From the NCBI GenBank assembly GCA_037447655.1, contig JBBHKE010002976.1:287898-347897 (forward strand): DNA of 60,000 bases, given 5' to 3'. The stretch's first letter is position 1, and every line of letters begins with the position of its first letter. The position numbers were made by a program, and so were the translations under genes. The DNA is from Zygnema cylindricum (taxonomy: Eukaryota > Streptophyta > Zygnematophyceae > Zygnematales > Zygnemataceae). Shown one piece after another: positions 41,301 through 53,547 of the stretch. A model generated the notes under the pieces. It searched no databases, had not been told where the DNA came from, and was given only the letters and a program-made list of their open reading frames with translations.

Positions 41301-41592
41301 TGATTTTCATTAAAAAGGCTATTTCATTAATGGTGGTATTATGATGAAAATTGCATTAGGGCATCTTGTTCTTTGAAATTCGGGCATTTTATCTAACGAA
41401 ACTGGTTTTTTTTTTTTTTTTTACTTATAAAAGGGGAAATTCGTTTTTTCTTATGTTTAGTTACTCCAAGGAGACCAAACGCTTCTTGTTTGGAAATCAG
41501 TTTACTTTTTGGGAACCATTGTTCCGATTGGAACCACAATTCTTGTTTCTTTTCTGAAACCTAAGAAAGAAAAGACAAAAAAGTCACAGTGA
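32371..41592 (+). CDS. LPLAT1: MBOAT lysophospholipid acyltransferase (plant LPLAT/LPCAT type), two exons not found
   Basis: Multi-pass ER membrane enzyme that transfers acyl chains from acyl-CoA to lysophospholipids (Lands cycle). Exons: 32371-~32566 (MSFMDMSSLADSLGVSTP), 35296-35428 (GSKWREGGMDYTGTLMVLTL), 35913-36056 (MYVNRLKDRPSFLEFLGH), ~36328-36491 (IWDPKLNQEPNFFLPAL), 37230-37367 (TFTYRWMYYFIWSIGETSM), 37816-~37919 (WDRGRNVDIRNFEL), 39809-39872 (GLYPGYFLFF), 40782-40900 (CLNYSQVGFL), 41461-41592. The placed exon phases agree. Exon 2 (the FLVPM...YRP part) and the exon just before 39809, which should carry the MBOAT catalytic His of WHG, are not found; the latter may lie in the N gap. 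The exon at 36328 lacks an AG acceptor. The donor at 37920 reads GTATCC, resembling a U12 site. The C-terminus ends KKSQ, which fits a KKxx ER-retrieval signal. Confidence 0.88.
33040..33265. repeat. Imperfect CAAATTC/CAAATCC repeats
   Basis: Intronic run of short units such as caaatccaaatcc and aactcaaact. Confidence 0.7.
33700..33945. repeat. GGACATT heptad minisatellite in acyltransferase intron 1
   Basis: Many imperfect copies of ttggaca (tggacattggac), about 240 bp. The related family at 35480-35880 lies in a later intron of the same gene. Confidence 0.85.
33946..35290. other. Rest of acyltransferase intron 1-2 region
   Basis: Contains an AT-rich stretch (34080-34210, mostly TATATA), a ~70-bp direct repeat near 34440-34580 (tttctaag...gaagtccagtt), then CT-rich sequence from 34890 to the exon acceptor at 35295. 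I could not identify exon 2 here. Confidence 0.55.
35480..35885. repeat. GAACATT minisatellite in acyltransferase intron
   Basis: Imperfect repeats of gaacattg and ggacattg, with a regular 14-bp block (gatgaacattgggc) repeated about five times near 35665-35735. Confidence 0.88.
36160..36327. repeat. CCTCC pyrimidine tract abutting an exon
   Basis: About 165 bp of CT sequence ending directly at the first codon of the exon that starts at 36328, with no AG between. Confidence 0.85.
36757..37290 (+). repeat. Decayed tandem array of an acyltransferase exon and its acceptor
   Basis: Four diverged units of roughly 110-160 bp begin near 36757, 36868, 37030 and 37170. Each has the order ctgcattttctgtt-like, ttgtaacgcc-like, taattcag acceptor-like, then gtgcatctacattt-like exon start. 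The last unit contains the functional exon 37230-37367. The third has atgcgcctacatctatttgg at the matching place. Confidence 0.65.
37440..37735. repeat. CT-rich tract in acyltransferase intron
   Basis: Nearly pure CT and CCT sequence of about 295 bp with no coding signal. Confidence 0.9.
38475..38635. repeat. CT microsatellite with TTTCACTGTT spacers
   Basis: CT runs broken by four regularly spaced tttcactgttctctctttt-like spacers, running into the N gap. Confidence 0.9.
38636..38802. other. Assembly gap (167 N)
   Basis: Unknown sequence inside the acyltransferase gene, flanked on the left by a CT microsatellite and on the right by a mirror copy of nearby sequence. A missing exon could lie here. 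Confidence 1.
38803..38824. other. Reversed, uncomplemented copy of 38885-38906
   Basis: The first 22 bases after the N gap (catccagttgtgattt then ctctct) equal 38885-38906 read backwards without complementing. Sixteen of the 22 are non-repetitive. This is the same behaviour as at the other gap. Confidence 0.85.
41064..41260 (+). repeat. Tandem duplication of about 90-105 bp in acyltransferase intron
   Basis: The phrase tttgtttttttgttatt through gcaggaa(a)cggcagtctat occurs twice in tandem. Confidence 0.85.
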
Positions 41593-43200
41593 AATTATAA
41601 AGAGAGTCCTTTCAAATGTGTTCCAATATTCCGATATTTCAATAGTCCAATATTCTAAAATTGCAATATCTTAGGAACGTAAAGTTATCTATCCAATCAC
41701 AAATTGAATCTTATTTTTGTAGCATTTTTTTATTTTTTTCAATTTGTATTCAAACTCTAGAGGAGATTGATTTAGTTGAGTCCATGATTTCCAATATATA
41801 TAGCATATACTGTGGAACTTTTAAATTATGCTGCTTTTTCTCTTTTTTTTTACCCATATTTCTGACCATTATTTGTTTATTTTAGTTTTTAGGACTGACC
41901 AATTATGTTGGCCCATATCTGCAAAACCCTAAACTTTCTGGAAAGTTGCGTCGAAATAAAAAATTGTCAAAACTGTCATCGAGATTTTTCTTTTGTTTTC
42001 ACAGTGGTCGAAACAAAAGCAAATGGAAGTGATGGTATTAGATAAATATTAAGCTGTCAGTTTTACATTACCAGTATGCTTATATCAGCTGCTGCATGCT
42101 GGAAAATCTACCCTATGTGCCGCTAGTACCGTTAATTCCATTTTTCCTAAGTAAAAGAAAAATCTTGATGCACACTTGCTGCTTTGTTAACCCGAAGGTT
42201 GCGATTGAAAGGTATGATTCTCAAATTACAGTTGATGGTCCCAACTCGAAACTTGGAGAAAGACGATTCAAGTGGTGAAAAAACATTAACGTCATTAATA
42301 GTGATACACGGATTATACTCCTATTCGTTCTTTCAGTTTCATTTTGTCTTTTCAAGTAAACTCTGTCTCCCTGTGTACTCGAATGGTTTACCATTACGAT
42401 GTCTTAACAAATCTCCCCTTTATTATATTTCTCTGTTTGTATAATAATTCGATGACAAAATGAGGAAAGTCACAAACCAGAAAGTTAGGAAGATGACCAG
42501 CAATAGAGTAGCAACATTTCGAGCCTTAGGAGGGAACAGTTGCATTAGGTGGGTGATTGAGTCAGGGATATTATTGAGGGATTCTATTATTTTTATGTTT
42601 TTTTAACCTCGTTTGTTTAGATTCCACTTTTGTGCAGCAAGCAGGAGTTCTCATTAGAAATTTTCCTCTTTTTACAAGATTGTGAACTCTAAAAGATTTT
42701 TTAGCGATGCTGTAACACTAAAAATTGTTAGAAACTACCCACTCAATTGCTGAGGGTTTCAAATCCCTCTTCTTCTTTTTTGTGTGTGTTCGTTCCTTTT
42801 GCCTTGCTAATCCTTTTTGTTTGCTTCCCTCCGCATGTAGCTCTTCAGTTTTAGAACTGCCGCATCATTTTGTTCCAATGGACACACATGATTTACCGTT
42901 CTGCTTTGAGCTTTTTCATATAGTCAGTATGATCTTTTAGCAAAACACTATTCTGTAAAAGTTTGTAGGCCACTAGAATATTGTTTGTCATTAAAAGGGT
43001 TATAGCGACTACCGGCTCCTCTTGCAAATGCAGAGAAATGTGTAGCCCCGAGTGCAACACCGTGTAGTGTTAATGTTTTTTTACCACTTGAAACATCTTT
43101 TCTCCATACACACTTAGCAGATTGTTCATCAGACGGTTGCAATTGAAGACAAGGTTGTTACTTTCCAATTGGCGGGCCCTAACCGTAATTTGGACAAGAG
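41593..43200. other. 3' flank of the acyltransferase and decayed repeats
   Basis: About 41593-42080 is AT-rich 3' flank. From about 42080 there are scattered pieces related to the family at 20640 and 43440, for example tgtactcgaatggtttaccatt at 42370-42400 and a similar piece near 42885. Partial relatives of the foldback element at 43222 lie near 42190-42300 and 43060-43200. No gene seen. Confidence 0.5.
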
Positions 43201-43221
43201 TAGCGAGACACAATGTACTAT

Positions 43222-43430
43222 ACCGCTAATCGTTATTAGTGTTACAGTTTTTTCCGCCACTTAAAACATCCTTTCTCACTCGTTGCATTGTCAATCTGAT
43301 GGCTGCTATCGGAAGGCAAGCTTCTCACCTTCCTATTGGCGGTCCCCACTTGACAATCCGACGAGTGTGCCCGGAACAAACATGTTTTAAATGGCGAAAA
43401 AAACTTTAACACTAATAACGATTAGCCGTG
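43222..43430. mobile_element. Foldback MITE, ACCGCTAATCGTTATTAG ends
   Basis: About 209 bp with inverted ends (ataccgctaatcgttattag, ctaataacgattagccgtg). Inner inverted segments (ttttttccgccacttaaaac, gttttaaatggcgaaaaaaa) let it fold into a long hairpin. The ends resemble the TA-flanked family, but the duplication is not clear. Confidence 0.7.
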
Positions 43431-43439
43431 TCCCGTCGT

Positions 43440-44010
43440 ATAATTGGTGGCGTCGTTTTGGCGAACCTTGCCTCTCATTGGTCGAGCGGCTCGACATGTC
43501 GGGGTAGCTGCCCATGACGAGAGTAAGAAGATTTAACGAGATTTACTATGGATGACTTTCTTCCGATGGCAGTCAAGGATTGGTTGTTTGAAAGTTGTTT
43601 TGGACCACTTTCTCCGTCCTTTTGGGTGGCGCTCTTTCGAGAGAAGGGACCCTGGGAACCTTCCTGCTTCGGTCCTTACTTCTTTTTAACGTCAACATTT
43701 ATAAGTGGATTTACAAGGAGTGCAAGCTTCTATCCTCCTTTGATTGACTGATTTTTATGGATCGTAGGCGTGTTCTGGAACTCCCTCAGCGTGCTCCCTC
43801 AAGCCTGGGAGCTTTAATGGTTCCTTTTTAGTTGCTTTTTTTTAGTGTTTTTGGTTAGCTCGTCCTTTGTATTGTGTGAGCTTCTTTCGCACTATTTTTC
43901 CTTTCGCCTGCTTCCCTCCTTGGCCAGTTTTTCCGTTTCATCATCCGTTTGCCATCTTTATTTTTGGTTCCCATGTACTCAGATGGTTTACCATCACTCT
44001 CTTAATAAAG
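43440..44010 (+). mobile_element. Decayed dispersed repeat with coding-like remnants, copy 3
   Basis: Shares phrases with 20940-21590 (cgttttggcgaacctt, gcaagcttctatcctccttt, tggtttaccatc). The open frame at 43548-43751 is part of it. It ends near aataaag. Confidence 0.6.
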
Positions 44011-45650
44011 TCTTATATATTCCTTTAAGACGTCACCTGCAGATATGCACTTTTTCAAACAATTGTACTTCTTAATTGAAGTCTCTGATGATCAGTTTTT
44101 TTAAGTTTCTTTTCTACTCCTAGCTCTACCCTGCTATCGTCATTAGAATTATTAACACTATGGGTGTCCATAAATTCTTCTACTTGAACTTAAAAATTGA
44201 TGACTTTGCCATGCAACATTCGCAGCACTTCACGTCTCATGCCCGGTAATCGAATACTGAATACTGAATATTGATAATCCGTCATCAATATGAACTCGCA
44301 GTAACAACACTATATATCACAAGCTCAATTTCGTACAGGATTGTAAGAGTTGAGACCTCTGCCGTCCAAATCATAAATAACGTAATAGATTGTATCATCA
44401 ATAAGAAACAAAAATTATTACAAGAGCGAACTATACGAATCAGTCCTATTCCCTATGGTTATCTCCCCAGCCTTCAGAACACCAAGAAAGCATACTGGTG
44501 AGACAACAGCAAAGCACACTACAAGTCACGTCCGGTCACAGCTTTTTTAGCCAAAACATGTAAGATAATGATTCAGAAAAACTATTCCAACGGAGTAGCC
44601 TTCAATTGGCCATGTCAGTCCACATTAGACTAATATTACCGATACTGCTACAGTTTTGTGAGAACATAACTTAACGATAGTAAACCATCTAACATTGATT
44701 CTAATAATTGCTTCACGTTTATAAATAGCGAAGGAAAGTAAAGAACTCAATTCCACACCAGTGCACCACTTCTGCAGAATGGAGATAAGACTGAAAACAA
44801 AACAAAAAATGGCTACAGAGTTTGCAATCTGAGAAATCGGCCAGCATTTCTACTAGCTTTACTAGAAGCTGCAAAATCTTAACAACAAATGCATCAGACA
44901 AGTATTTATGTGAAGAGCACAAAACAAAGTAACGACCAACAGAAAAGATAAAAGGGAAACGAAAAGGCTTTTCAGATAAATCACAGCACTATCTGCAAAG
45001 TGATTTTTCAGTCCACCAGGAAGCCGTAACAGGTCTAACGGTAAAGGAACATAAGTTAAAACGGCAATAAACCACTCCAAAAATCCCTTCAAGAGAATCC
45101 CAATAGGCTACATAAACTAGGTAACCCATAATTGCCAGAAAACTTCCCCACTTGACACTTGAAAAAAAAAATGGTTCTATTGCTAGCCTCAGATGGAACC
45201 CTAAATTTCTTGCATTTCCAACCAATCAGAGTCCCCTCGCAATGGATCCCTCTCAACAGAACAAACAAAGAAAATAAAAATCAGTCGAAAGATGTAACAA
45301 TTAGGTTGTCTCACAAAGCGTCACAAAAGTGTATATAAGGGTCATTGTTTGGCAGAACCCACCAGAATACCCAGAATATGATTTTAACCATGAATTAAAG
45401 CCCAGCCCTTTTAAATCTTCACAGTTGCCCCTACTACCTGGCCTAACACCAACAAGAAAGTGTTCCTCCTATTGAGACACACATTCCCCTAATGTAACGA
45501 ACATGGAACTACAAAGCAACCTAAAAGTGAGCCTCCCCCCTCCCTGCCCAACAGATCTCCCCATCCTGCCTATTATTGGGCGTTCCAGGAAAATCTGTGC
45601 CCTGGAAGCAAAGCCAATCCTAGCCGGTGGCCTCCAGAAGCCACGCCGAC
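44011..45650. other. Intergenic sequence, no gene recognised
   Basis: Mixed AT-rich unique sequence between the two opposite-strand genes. The right part could hold 3' flank of the CCCH gene. I see no conserved reading frame, RNA gene or clear element. Confidence 0.4.
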
Positions 45651-45689
45651 TTATTCACCGAAGGAGCTGAGTGTACAAAGGAAATTGAA

Positions 45690-45960
45690 AGTGAGAGACA
45701 GGGGATAGAGAGAGAGCAAGAGATTGAGAATGAGAAAGAGAGAGAGTGTGTGTGTGAGAGAGAGAAAAAGGGGGAGAGAGAAAGAGAGAGAGAGACAGAG
45801 AGGGAGGGAGAGAGAGAGAGAGAGAGGGAGGGAGAGAGAAAGAGAGTATGAGAGAAAAGGGGAAATTTAAAGAGAGACAGGGAGCAGGTAAGGTGTTGGA
45901 GTGAGAGAGTAAGGAAGAGTGAAAGGGAAAGATGGAAGGGGAAAGAAATCGAAGGCAGGT
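45690..45960. repeat. GA-rich microsatellite tract
   Basis: Degenerate (GA)n and GGGAGA repeats, the strand opposite of the CT tracts elsewhere. It lies about 500 bp beyond the CCCH gene stop codon. Confidence 0.9.
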
Positions 45961-46465
45961 AGGCAGGTAAAAAAAAAATGAAATCTAATACTACAACAGC
46001 TACTCTGGCCTCAGAATAGCTCTCACTTCACCTTACTGCTCTACACCACAGAGGTACACGTGGAAGAGAACCTGGATCTAAAAGGGAGACCTAAAACTAG
46101 CTTGAAATCCGTCTGAAAAGGATTTTAAGGATGATCAAACTGACATTGATTCTCACAAATTTGCTCCTTTCTTGCCAGCACAGAGGCAAATCCACTTCTA
46201 GTATAACGGGCATATCGCAATACTTTTGGTCTTTTCTTTTTCAACTGACTCCCCTAGTAGATCAAAGCCTAGTATTTGCACACAACCAATACCAGTGTAC
46301 ACATACTAAGGATCTGAAAAAACAATCTTAGGAGAAAGGATAAAAACACACACATCGCACTACTCACAGAAGAAACTAAAACCCTGTGTTTTGTCTTCGC
46401 ATAAGAAAACTTCAATGCAGAGATAGTGGGACGCTTGACCCAGTCATGAGCCACTGACTTTCCAT

Positions 46466-49400
46466 TTACCCCGTGGGAGGGAGATTCACTGAATAGTGTG
46501 ACTGAGATTCTTGTAAATCTGATTCATCGTGATAAGGGGGAGGAGCCGGTGCCTCAGCTTGTCCTCCAGTTCCCCCATCTTCCTCACTTTCCACAGAATC
46601 AGGTCCAGTAGACATTAAAGGATATGAACCACCTGCCATGTCGGAGAGAGACCCAGAAACAACCGCATTCAACTCTCGTAATGGATGGTCGAACTTGCAA
46701 GAACCCCCGAATTTGCAATTTCCGAACCGGAGGTAGTATGCGCAAGCCTGAGCACCCTGTAGTCAAAAACAAAGGCGAAAATTACAGAAAAAAGTCAAGA
46801 AAATCCAGGATTTCAGGTTTGAAGGTTGAAGCTGGGCATTGTACAGGATTGAGAGCATGAACACCTGGCTAAAACAAATGAGGAAAAGAAACAGAGGAAG
46901 AAAGCAGAAAAAGAAAGAGAACAGAAGATGAACTGAGAAAACAAAAAGAACAGAAATAATACATTGCTCGATAATACAAAAAAAAAACACCAGTATAACA
47001 AATAGACCAGTGCTGCCTAAGAATGCGAGAGCGCGCCTGAGGAGTATCGACTAATGCAGAAAGAGTCAAACGACATAAAGGGAGTAGGAAGGAAAGGAAA
47101 ACAAAGACCAGAGAAACAACAAGAAAGAATGAACTTTTGAATGTGGAAAGAATCCTACCTTATATGCTAAAATGACTGGAAATATCAATAACACTAAATT
47201 ACCCCAAAAAACCCTAAACAACCACTGAGATTCTTGTCTAGGAAAAAACACTTCCTCACCAGTCAATAGTTATTAAACTTCTTCTTTTGCCACGTTTTAC
47301 TGCACTTAGACCCCCAAAACATATTATTCTAAACCAAGAAAATAAACATAATCAGGTAGCACTCACTCCTTCACATGCTTTTCCATTCACTCCCTTCCCT
47401 CCGAACTCTTTCTGACCTCACTTTCTCTAGAAATAAAATATTCAGCCTTATGTATCATACCGGTCGGAATGGTAAACCCGAGGGGTTCAGCACGGTTGTA
47501 GTTGGAGGGAGACCACGCTCTCTCGGATGATGAAACTTGCAAGACATTCCGTATCTGCATATGCCTGTCCTTATATAATAAGCACATTCTGGTTGACCAG
47601 GTCGTTCTGGAAAAGTTGTTTCTCTCTGTTGTACTCCTCCCACCCCACTGGAAGATTGTATTCCGGAAGAAGCTCCAGAGCTAAACTGATTGTAGCCGGA
47701 AACGATTGCTGACGTGTCGGAGGAGGGAGCGAATGCATAATTCGGAGACGCTAATTGCTGCTGTGAAGCATCTGGTGGACCAAGAGGCTGCAAATATGGC
47801 TGGAACTAGTATCAATTTAGAGTGATCTCTGTCAGGTAAGGCAAACAAACCATTCACTAATTCAAAAAATCTAAGGCGTGGTAGATGAGTTAGACACAAG
47901 AATGTAATTCAGTTTGACAGGGATGTAAACACCACTCGTTGACTGGAGATTCCTATGAACTTAAATGTGCAATGTCCATTACGGCAACTATTCCATAGAT
48001 ATTCCGGAAATGCAGTGGTGGAAGTCAGATGAGGCAGATAATCCATAAGCTGACTGAAAAAAAAAAAAAAATTGGTAGATGAAGTAGCATTAATATAGCG
48101 TGTTCTGCCTTGTTTTAGGGCAAGCATAGCTCATACGATAAGTTTCTCAACTGTCAGGAAAAAACAATTGACATTTCTCCACATTTCAAGCTTCACCTAC
48201 AGTGTTGTTTTGGAAAGCGGACAAGAAAGATCAGAAATTGCGCGGGTGATAAAATAGAAAGAGACAAATATAGCTAAAATAGAAATAGTACAAAAGGTTA
48301 AGTCTTCCATTAAAAACAAAAAAAATGTCAGACAACAACACTGCCCATGGTTATCAGAGTTAATAACACTAATTCGATCACATACTTTTTTGGCCTAAAA
48401 TAGTGTTGAGAAACCCTATTTAAGGGAGGGGACTACAATCTGCCAAGTCACCATCAGCACTAAATAAGAATTACATATTCTGATTTCACCCTGACACTAA
48501 TAAATCCTTAACGCTAATAACGGCGGCAGTGTAGCCAACCTAACACCCTTTATAAATCCAGCAATGAATTTCCCAGTTTCAAAACTTAAAACTCATGCTT
48601 CAACTTCTTCACTCAAGTTCAAATTCATGCAGATTGCACCCCAACCATGAAGCACCTTCATATTCAAATACATGCAGGTTGCATTTTGACATAAGAACAT
48701 GCTTTCATATTGGAACTCAACCAGATTGCATTTAACATAAAAAACCTTGAGTTTTACGTTGTTCAGAACCCACCTGAAATCCCCAAGTTGGAAGAGGCAT
48801 CATTGGAGGATGCAAAACCATCGGCTGATAGGCACCTGGTGAATGAAGTCGATGTTGGAAAAGAGGACCGCGGTTCATTGGGGCCCAAGGCATATTGGGA
48901 ATCTGAGAAGGGTTCGGACTTGGTGGAGTATTTGCATATCCAGGAGGAGCTTGGAGTCCTGGAGCTGAAATAGGCTGAGGATGGTGGAATTTGCAAGTAG
49001 CACCATATTTGCAGTTTCCAGTTCGCATAAAAAATGCACATTCTTTCTCACCCTGTCAAGATTTCACCAAGTTTGATTTGTCACCGTGTCAAGATGCAAT
49101 AAATTTATTTCCTCACCTTGTCATGAAGGGAAAACGAGACATGAACCGAGTGATGGACATTAAGTATGAGGCACATGCACTCTTACTCAACCCTCGATTG
49201 ATCTAAGTTAGAGAAATCGGAACACAAACGGAACAGGGAGATTACGAGATTCACTAAATTCTGAGAAAAACGGGAAAAAAACAGAGAAAAAGCGTTCTAC
49301 TGGAAAAACAAGACACCTACAATTTAGAGGTGAATAAGTTAGAAGAAGTAAGAATCAGCAAGAGTCAGAAAAGTATACCAGAAGAGCTGTACTGGTCATC

Positions 49401-52400
49401 AAGATTCACAAAATTCAGAAGAATGAAACAAGTAAAACCGAAGAAATGAAACGGTTGACACTAGGTGTACGAAGAAACAGAGAAACTGTACTTGATCGAC
49501 AGAAGATTTGGTGCACAGTGAAAGCAGCGTCAAAGACTGTAGACACAATAAGGCTCAAAATGCACGCACAATAAAAATTTCCAGATCGAAAGCTTTAAGG
49601 TATAGGAAAGCATAAAAGGAATTCAACGGACGAGTCAGAAAAGCTTACAGGCCGCACAGGAAAACCCGCAATATTCAACATAGTTGTTCGCCCAGCTGAG
49701 CCTGCTTTATCACGTGGATGATTAAACTTGCAGGTAGATCCAAATTTGCAGGTTCCAGTTTTCAAAAAAAACTGCATTTCATCATCCACCAAAAAAATAA
49801 GACACAGTTACGCTGAAATGAAAAGAAGAGGACTGCCAAAGGAAGTCTTGTCCTTAGGAAATGAAAAGACTCTCAGTTGTTTGCAGTGATGATGTGTAAA
49901 CAAACTTTCTGGAAAGAGATCGAGAAAAGCACATTGTGCAGAAACCATAAGGTAATCAAAGATCATACAGCCTCCTACATGACAGGTTAAACTAAAATTA
50001 ACAAATATCAGATTTAAACAACTTCAAAAATAAACTGTCCCGATACAGGACATGTCAACTTACACGGAAAGCTGGGAAGCTATCATAAACTACTGACAAG
50101 TCTCCTGACAATATTTACCACTCTTAAAACACCGTATTTCCAGTTGAAATAAACATTTAAAGGAAGGAATTGCAGGGCAAATTGCTGAAAAAACCTTTCA
50201 GACCAGTTCTGGATTTCAGAGCGTTTTCAAAGACAGGATCAAGAAAGATGTGAGCAAAAACACCTGCCATTGACCAACTTTCACAAAGAAGTCCATCAGT
50301 CAGAGAGCAGAGTGCCTCTGCAAAAGACTAAGAGGATTTGAAATACATAAAGAAAATAATAACAGCAAATACCTGGCAATCCTGTTGTCCCGGCCTTTCT
50401 GGAAACTCGCCTCCTCTAGCAACAGAACCTGTGCTTCTTTGACTAGGTCCTCCAGTCTGCCATGCAAAAACAGACAGGAAAAGTTTGCTTGTAAACCATG
50501 TATTACAGTTAATCAACATATTTCTGGCATACACTGCCCTATTACGGGTACTACTACACCAATGCTAACAAAAGAAACGCCCAGCTTTCAGACAGATTAA
50601 CTGTTTAACTCAATTTTACATTTGTAGTATCTACGAATTACTTTCGTCAGCATTGAGCAGAGGGGAAGACGTTAATCCTTTATGGTTGTGTACTGTACCT
50701 GTCTCCTGTTTGGTGGATGGTTGAATCTGCATGACATTCCATAATCACAAGTACCAGTTCTAACATAGAAACTGCAGTCGGGTTGACCTGGTCTCTCTGG
50801 AAACGGGTGCTGTTGAGAACCTCCTCCCTCCTGGAGACTAATCTGAAAGAATGCATCTGAAATACCAACATAAACAACAAATAAGAACTAGAAAAATGAT
50901 TAGACTCGGATGGAAACACAGCTCTAAAACAAACATAGAATTAAACAGACAAAAATCACAAAAAGATGACGTAAAGTGCATCTTTCTGTAACAAGAGTTG
51001 CCTTGCTTTCTCTCTTACGTTATTATCCAAAGATAAAAACCTCAGCAAAGGCATCTGCAGGAAATGGAGACATAAAATGTTTTCAGATTCAGAAAACCTA
51101 GTAATTCCAGCATTTACAACGTCAAAGACCTACACATCGGGTCATTATAAAAAATGATAATGGTTCGTCCCTATTCATAATGCGGGAAAAACACCATTGA
51201 ACAATGATGATAATTTACCCCTATTAAATATGAAACAATTTAATAGGGAATTCTCAATGCATTCAGCAACCAACTACCGAGAATCCAGCCAATCGTTTTC
51301 CATACGAACTTCCATCCCAGCCTTTTAGAGTATCCAACCACAGCTCTTTAAATTGGGACAGAAAGCTTCATAGACGCCTAAGGGAAGCCTGAACAAATGC
51401 GACATTTACAGCTCTCAAAACAAGCATGGCCTTCCTTCTTGAGCCGTTTCACTCTGCAACTCACACTAGCCATAACAAATATCCATGTCTATGATAAAAT
51501 AATGTCTTTACAAAATCCATAGAATAATATAATTTGACTGAGGTAAAGATAGTTCATATCTCCTTGTAGGGCTCGCACCTTTCAAAAAATACTGAATACT
51601 TCGAGAAACTTTGAAAGAAGTCTGTAAGGACCCTCCCAACCATATCTAAGAATCCAGAATTCTTAAACATACACGACTGTATATCTTAGAGCATCTCAGC
51701 AAAGTTGCATGTGCCTGAAGCTCATTTTCTACCAATAGCCTGTGGATGGGAAACATCCTCAAACTGTCACAAATTCATGCAGATTTTTTCACTGAATAAT
51801 CCTCCGATATAGTAATAAGAATTTTGCAAACGAAAGAGCGAAGGCTACGTCACAACATAGAGTCAACTGATTACATATCAGGAAGTTTGGCGTCAGCAAA
51901 CTTTGAAGACACAACAACCTTTACCTCTATTAGGCGATTGTTCAGTTACCCGGAAGTTCAAAAGAAAAACAAATAACTGTTTCAACATTAAAATGATTAT
52001 AATAGTTAGCAGAGCCAAAAATCAATGCCACATCAGACTTCAGCTTTACCTGGCATAACAATCAACACAATGCCATCAAACTAGTTAGTTCTAACAGTGA
52101 AGACGTAGAAATCAGCACTTCCAGCTGTCAGTGTTCCAAAAACAAAGTTAAACAACTCTTTCTCAGCGATGAAGTTAACAAGGTTCCTACACATCTAAGA
52201 TGGTAAACTCTGAAGGTGTTAGAGTAAACACCCTATAATATAAACTATAACCACCCTGTGAAATAAAAAAAGACCTTCAGCCTGCATGATCTGCGATGCC
52301 CGCCCCCTAATTAAAACTTACACAGTTAACAAGATCAATTATAATAATGCTTACTGAAGCTGGTCTAAAAGAATCTATGGCTTCGATTACTCAATGGTAG

Positions 52401-53547
52401 GCAGGTGAAACACTGTCGGCTATTTCTCATCCTCGATTATCTGAAGTACCTTGCATCAATCTTAACAGTTCCTGTGATCAGGCATATTTGCAAGGACGGA
52501 GATTGAGATTGGAAAATGTACATTTCTTGTTCCACATTTCTGAACTTGACTTTTATTTGATAATAAAAAGCTGTAATACCCATCCTTGAGAAGATAACGT
52601 CATCCTGAACAACGACTACTGAGCTGCCACGTTGAATGGTGGATTTGAAAGAAATACTGGATAGCATTTAATGTGGTCCAAACTGATTGGATTGCTGACA
52701 TAAATCCATCGTGCAAACGAGATTTGGTCACTGATTGGAGCAGTCCATACTAATATTTGCAGTAGCATTGAAGATCACTGTGGTGCATTATCTTTCGTCA
52801 ACATACCCAATGAAAAATGAGGGTAAAAAAGTAAAATGCACCAGCAAAATAAATTTAGAACATATATTGTGGATCCAGTTTCGCCTGAGTTGTTAACTTC
52901 ATGTTACAACGTTTAGCTTAACAAAACAGTCTATTCGGAATCCTTAATCCTTAGACTGGAGCCCTTGCAGAGTATGAACCATTAACCAACAAAATGACAC
53001 AATCAAAGAAGAAGAAAAACCATCCTAGAACAGTATGTTCAATACAATGAATATCTATCATGCACTTGCATGAACGACAAGGCTAGAGAAAAGTTACTTT
53101 TACCAATGCAGATACTCAATTAACGATGCAGGTCAAACTTGCTCGCCATCAGTCCATAAACTCAACTACTTTCAATTTCCGTTGACAAACATCCTCAAAA
53201 ACAGACAGACTGGTTGCAAGTAAAGCAAGACCACGATATGTACATGCATTTTTCACAAAGTTAACCAGATAACAAACAGAAAATAATGACATAGAAACCA
53301 GAAACAACTGGAAAAGCTCTGTAAAGAGTAAACCCTTACGCTCTAAGCTTTCGGAAGATGGACCTCCTCCTCCGCTTCCACCCCCCCCTCCTGATCCTCC
53401 TCCTCCACCTTGGCTGCCTCCTCCACCCTCTCTCTCATCTCTCCACCCTTCCTCCCCTCCCCCATGCCCCGCCCCCTGCTCCAGCAAGCCTACACCTCCA
53501 ATGCCAAAGCTAGCCGGGTGGCCTTCTGCTGATCCATAATATTCCAT
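46466..53547 (-). CDS. Plant CCCH zinc-finger protein with five fingers (ZFN type), complete
   Basis: Predicted 483-residue nucleic-acid-binding protein. Exons on the minus strand: 53340-53547, 50699-50838, 50373-50456, 49649-49771, 48774-49052, 47461-47787, 46466-46756; all have GT-AG sites and consistent phase. Five fingers follow C-x8-C-x5-C-x3-[21 protein letters not shown], a second split between exons 3 and 4 (C then [19 protein letters not shown]), [40 protein letters not shown] and [20 protein letters not shown]. Fingers 1, 2 and 4 are preceded by FPERPGQ. The N-terminus is Gly-rich ([15 protein letters not shown]), a Pro/Gln/Ser-rich linker separates fingers 3 and 4, and the tail is acidic then Pro/Ser-rich. 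This arrangement matches plant ZFN1-like proteins, which bind RNA or DNA; the target is unknown. The ATG at 53547 is chosen because it opens the conserved N-terminus. Confidence 0.93.
48339..48531. mobile_element. MITE in an intron of the CCCH gene
   Basis: Ends CACTGCCCATGGTTATCAG and GCTAATAACGGCGGCAGTG pair as inverted repeats with a few mismatches. The interior (ctgccaagtcaccatcagcactaaat) resembles the element at 57642-57840. A diverged member of the CACCGCG family. No intact TA duplication is seen on the left side. Confidence 0.65.
50839..53339 (-). other. First intron of the CCCH gene
   Basis: A 2.5-kb intron with ordinary AT-rich sequence. I see no transposon ends or conserved frame in it. 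Confidence 0.5.

Noticed and set aside
48710-48973. Plus-strand frame of 87 codons
   Set aside because: Antisense shadow of the CCCH gene exon 48774-49052.
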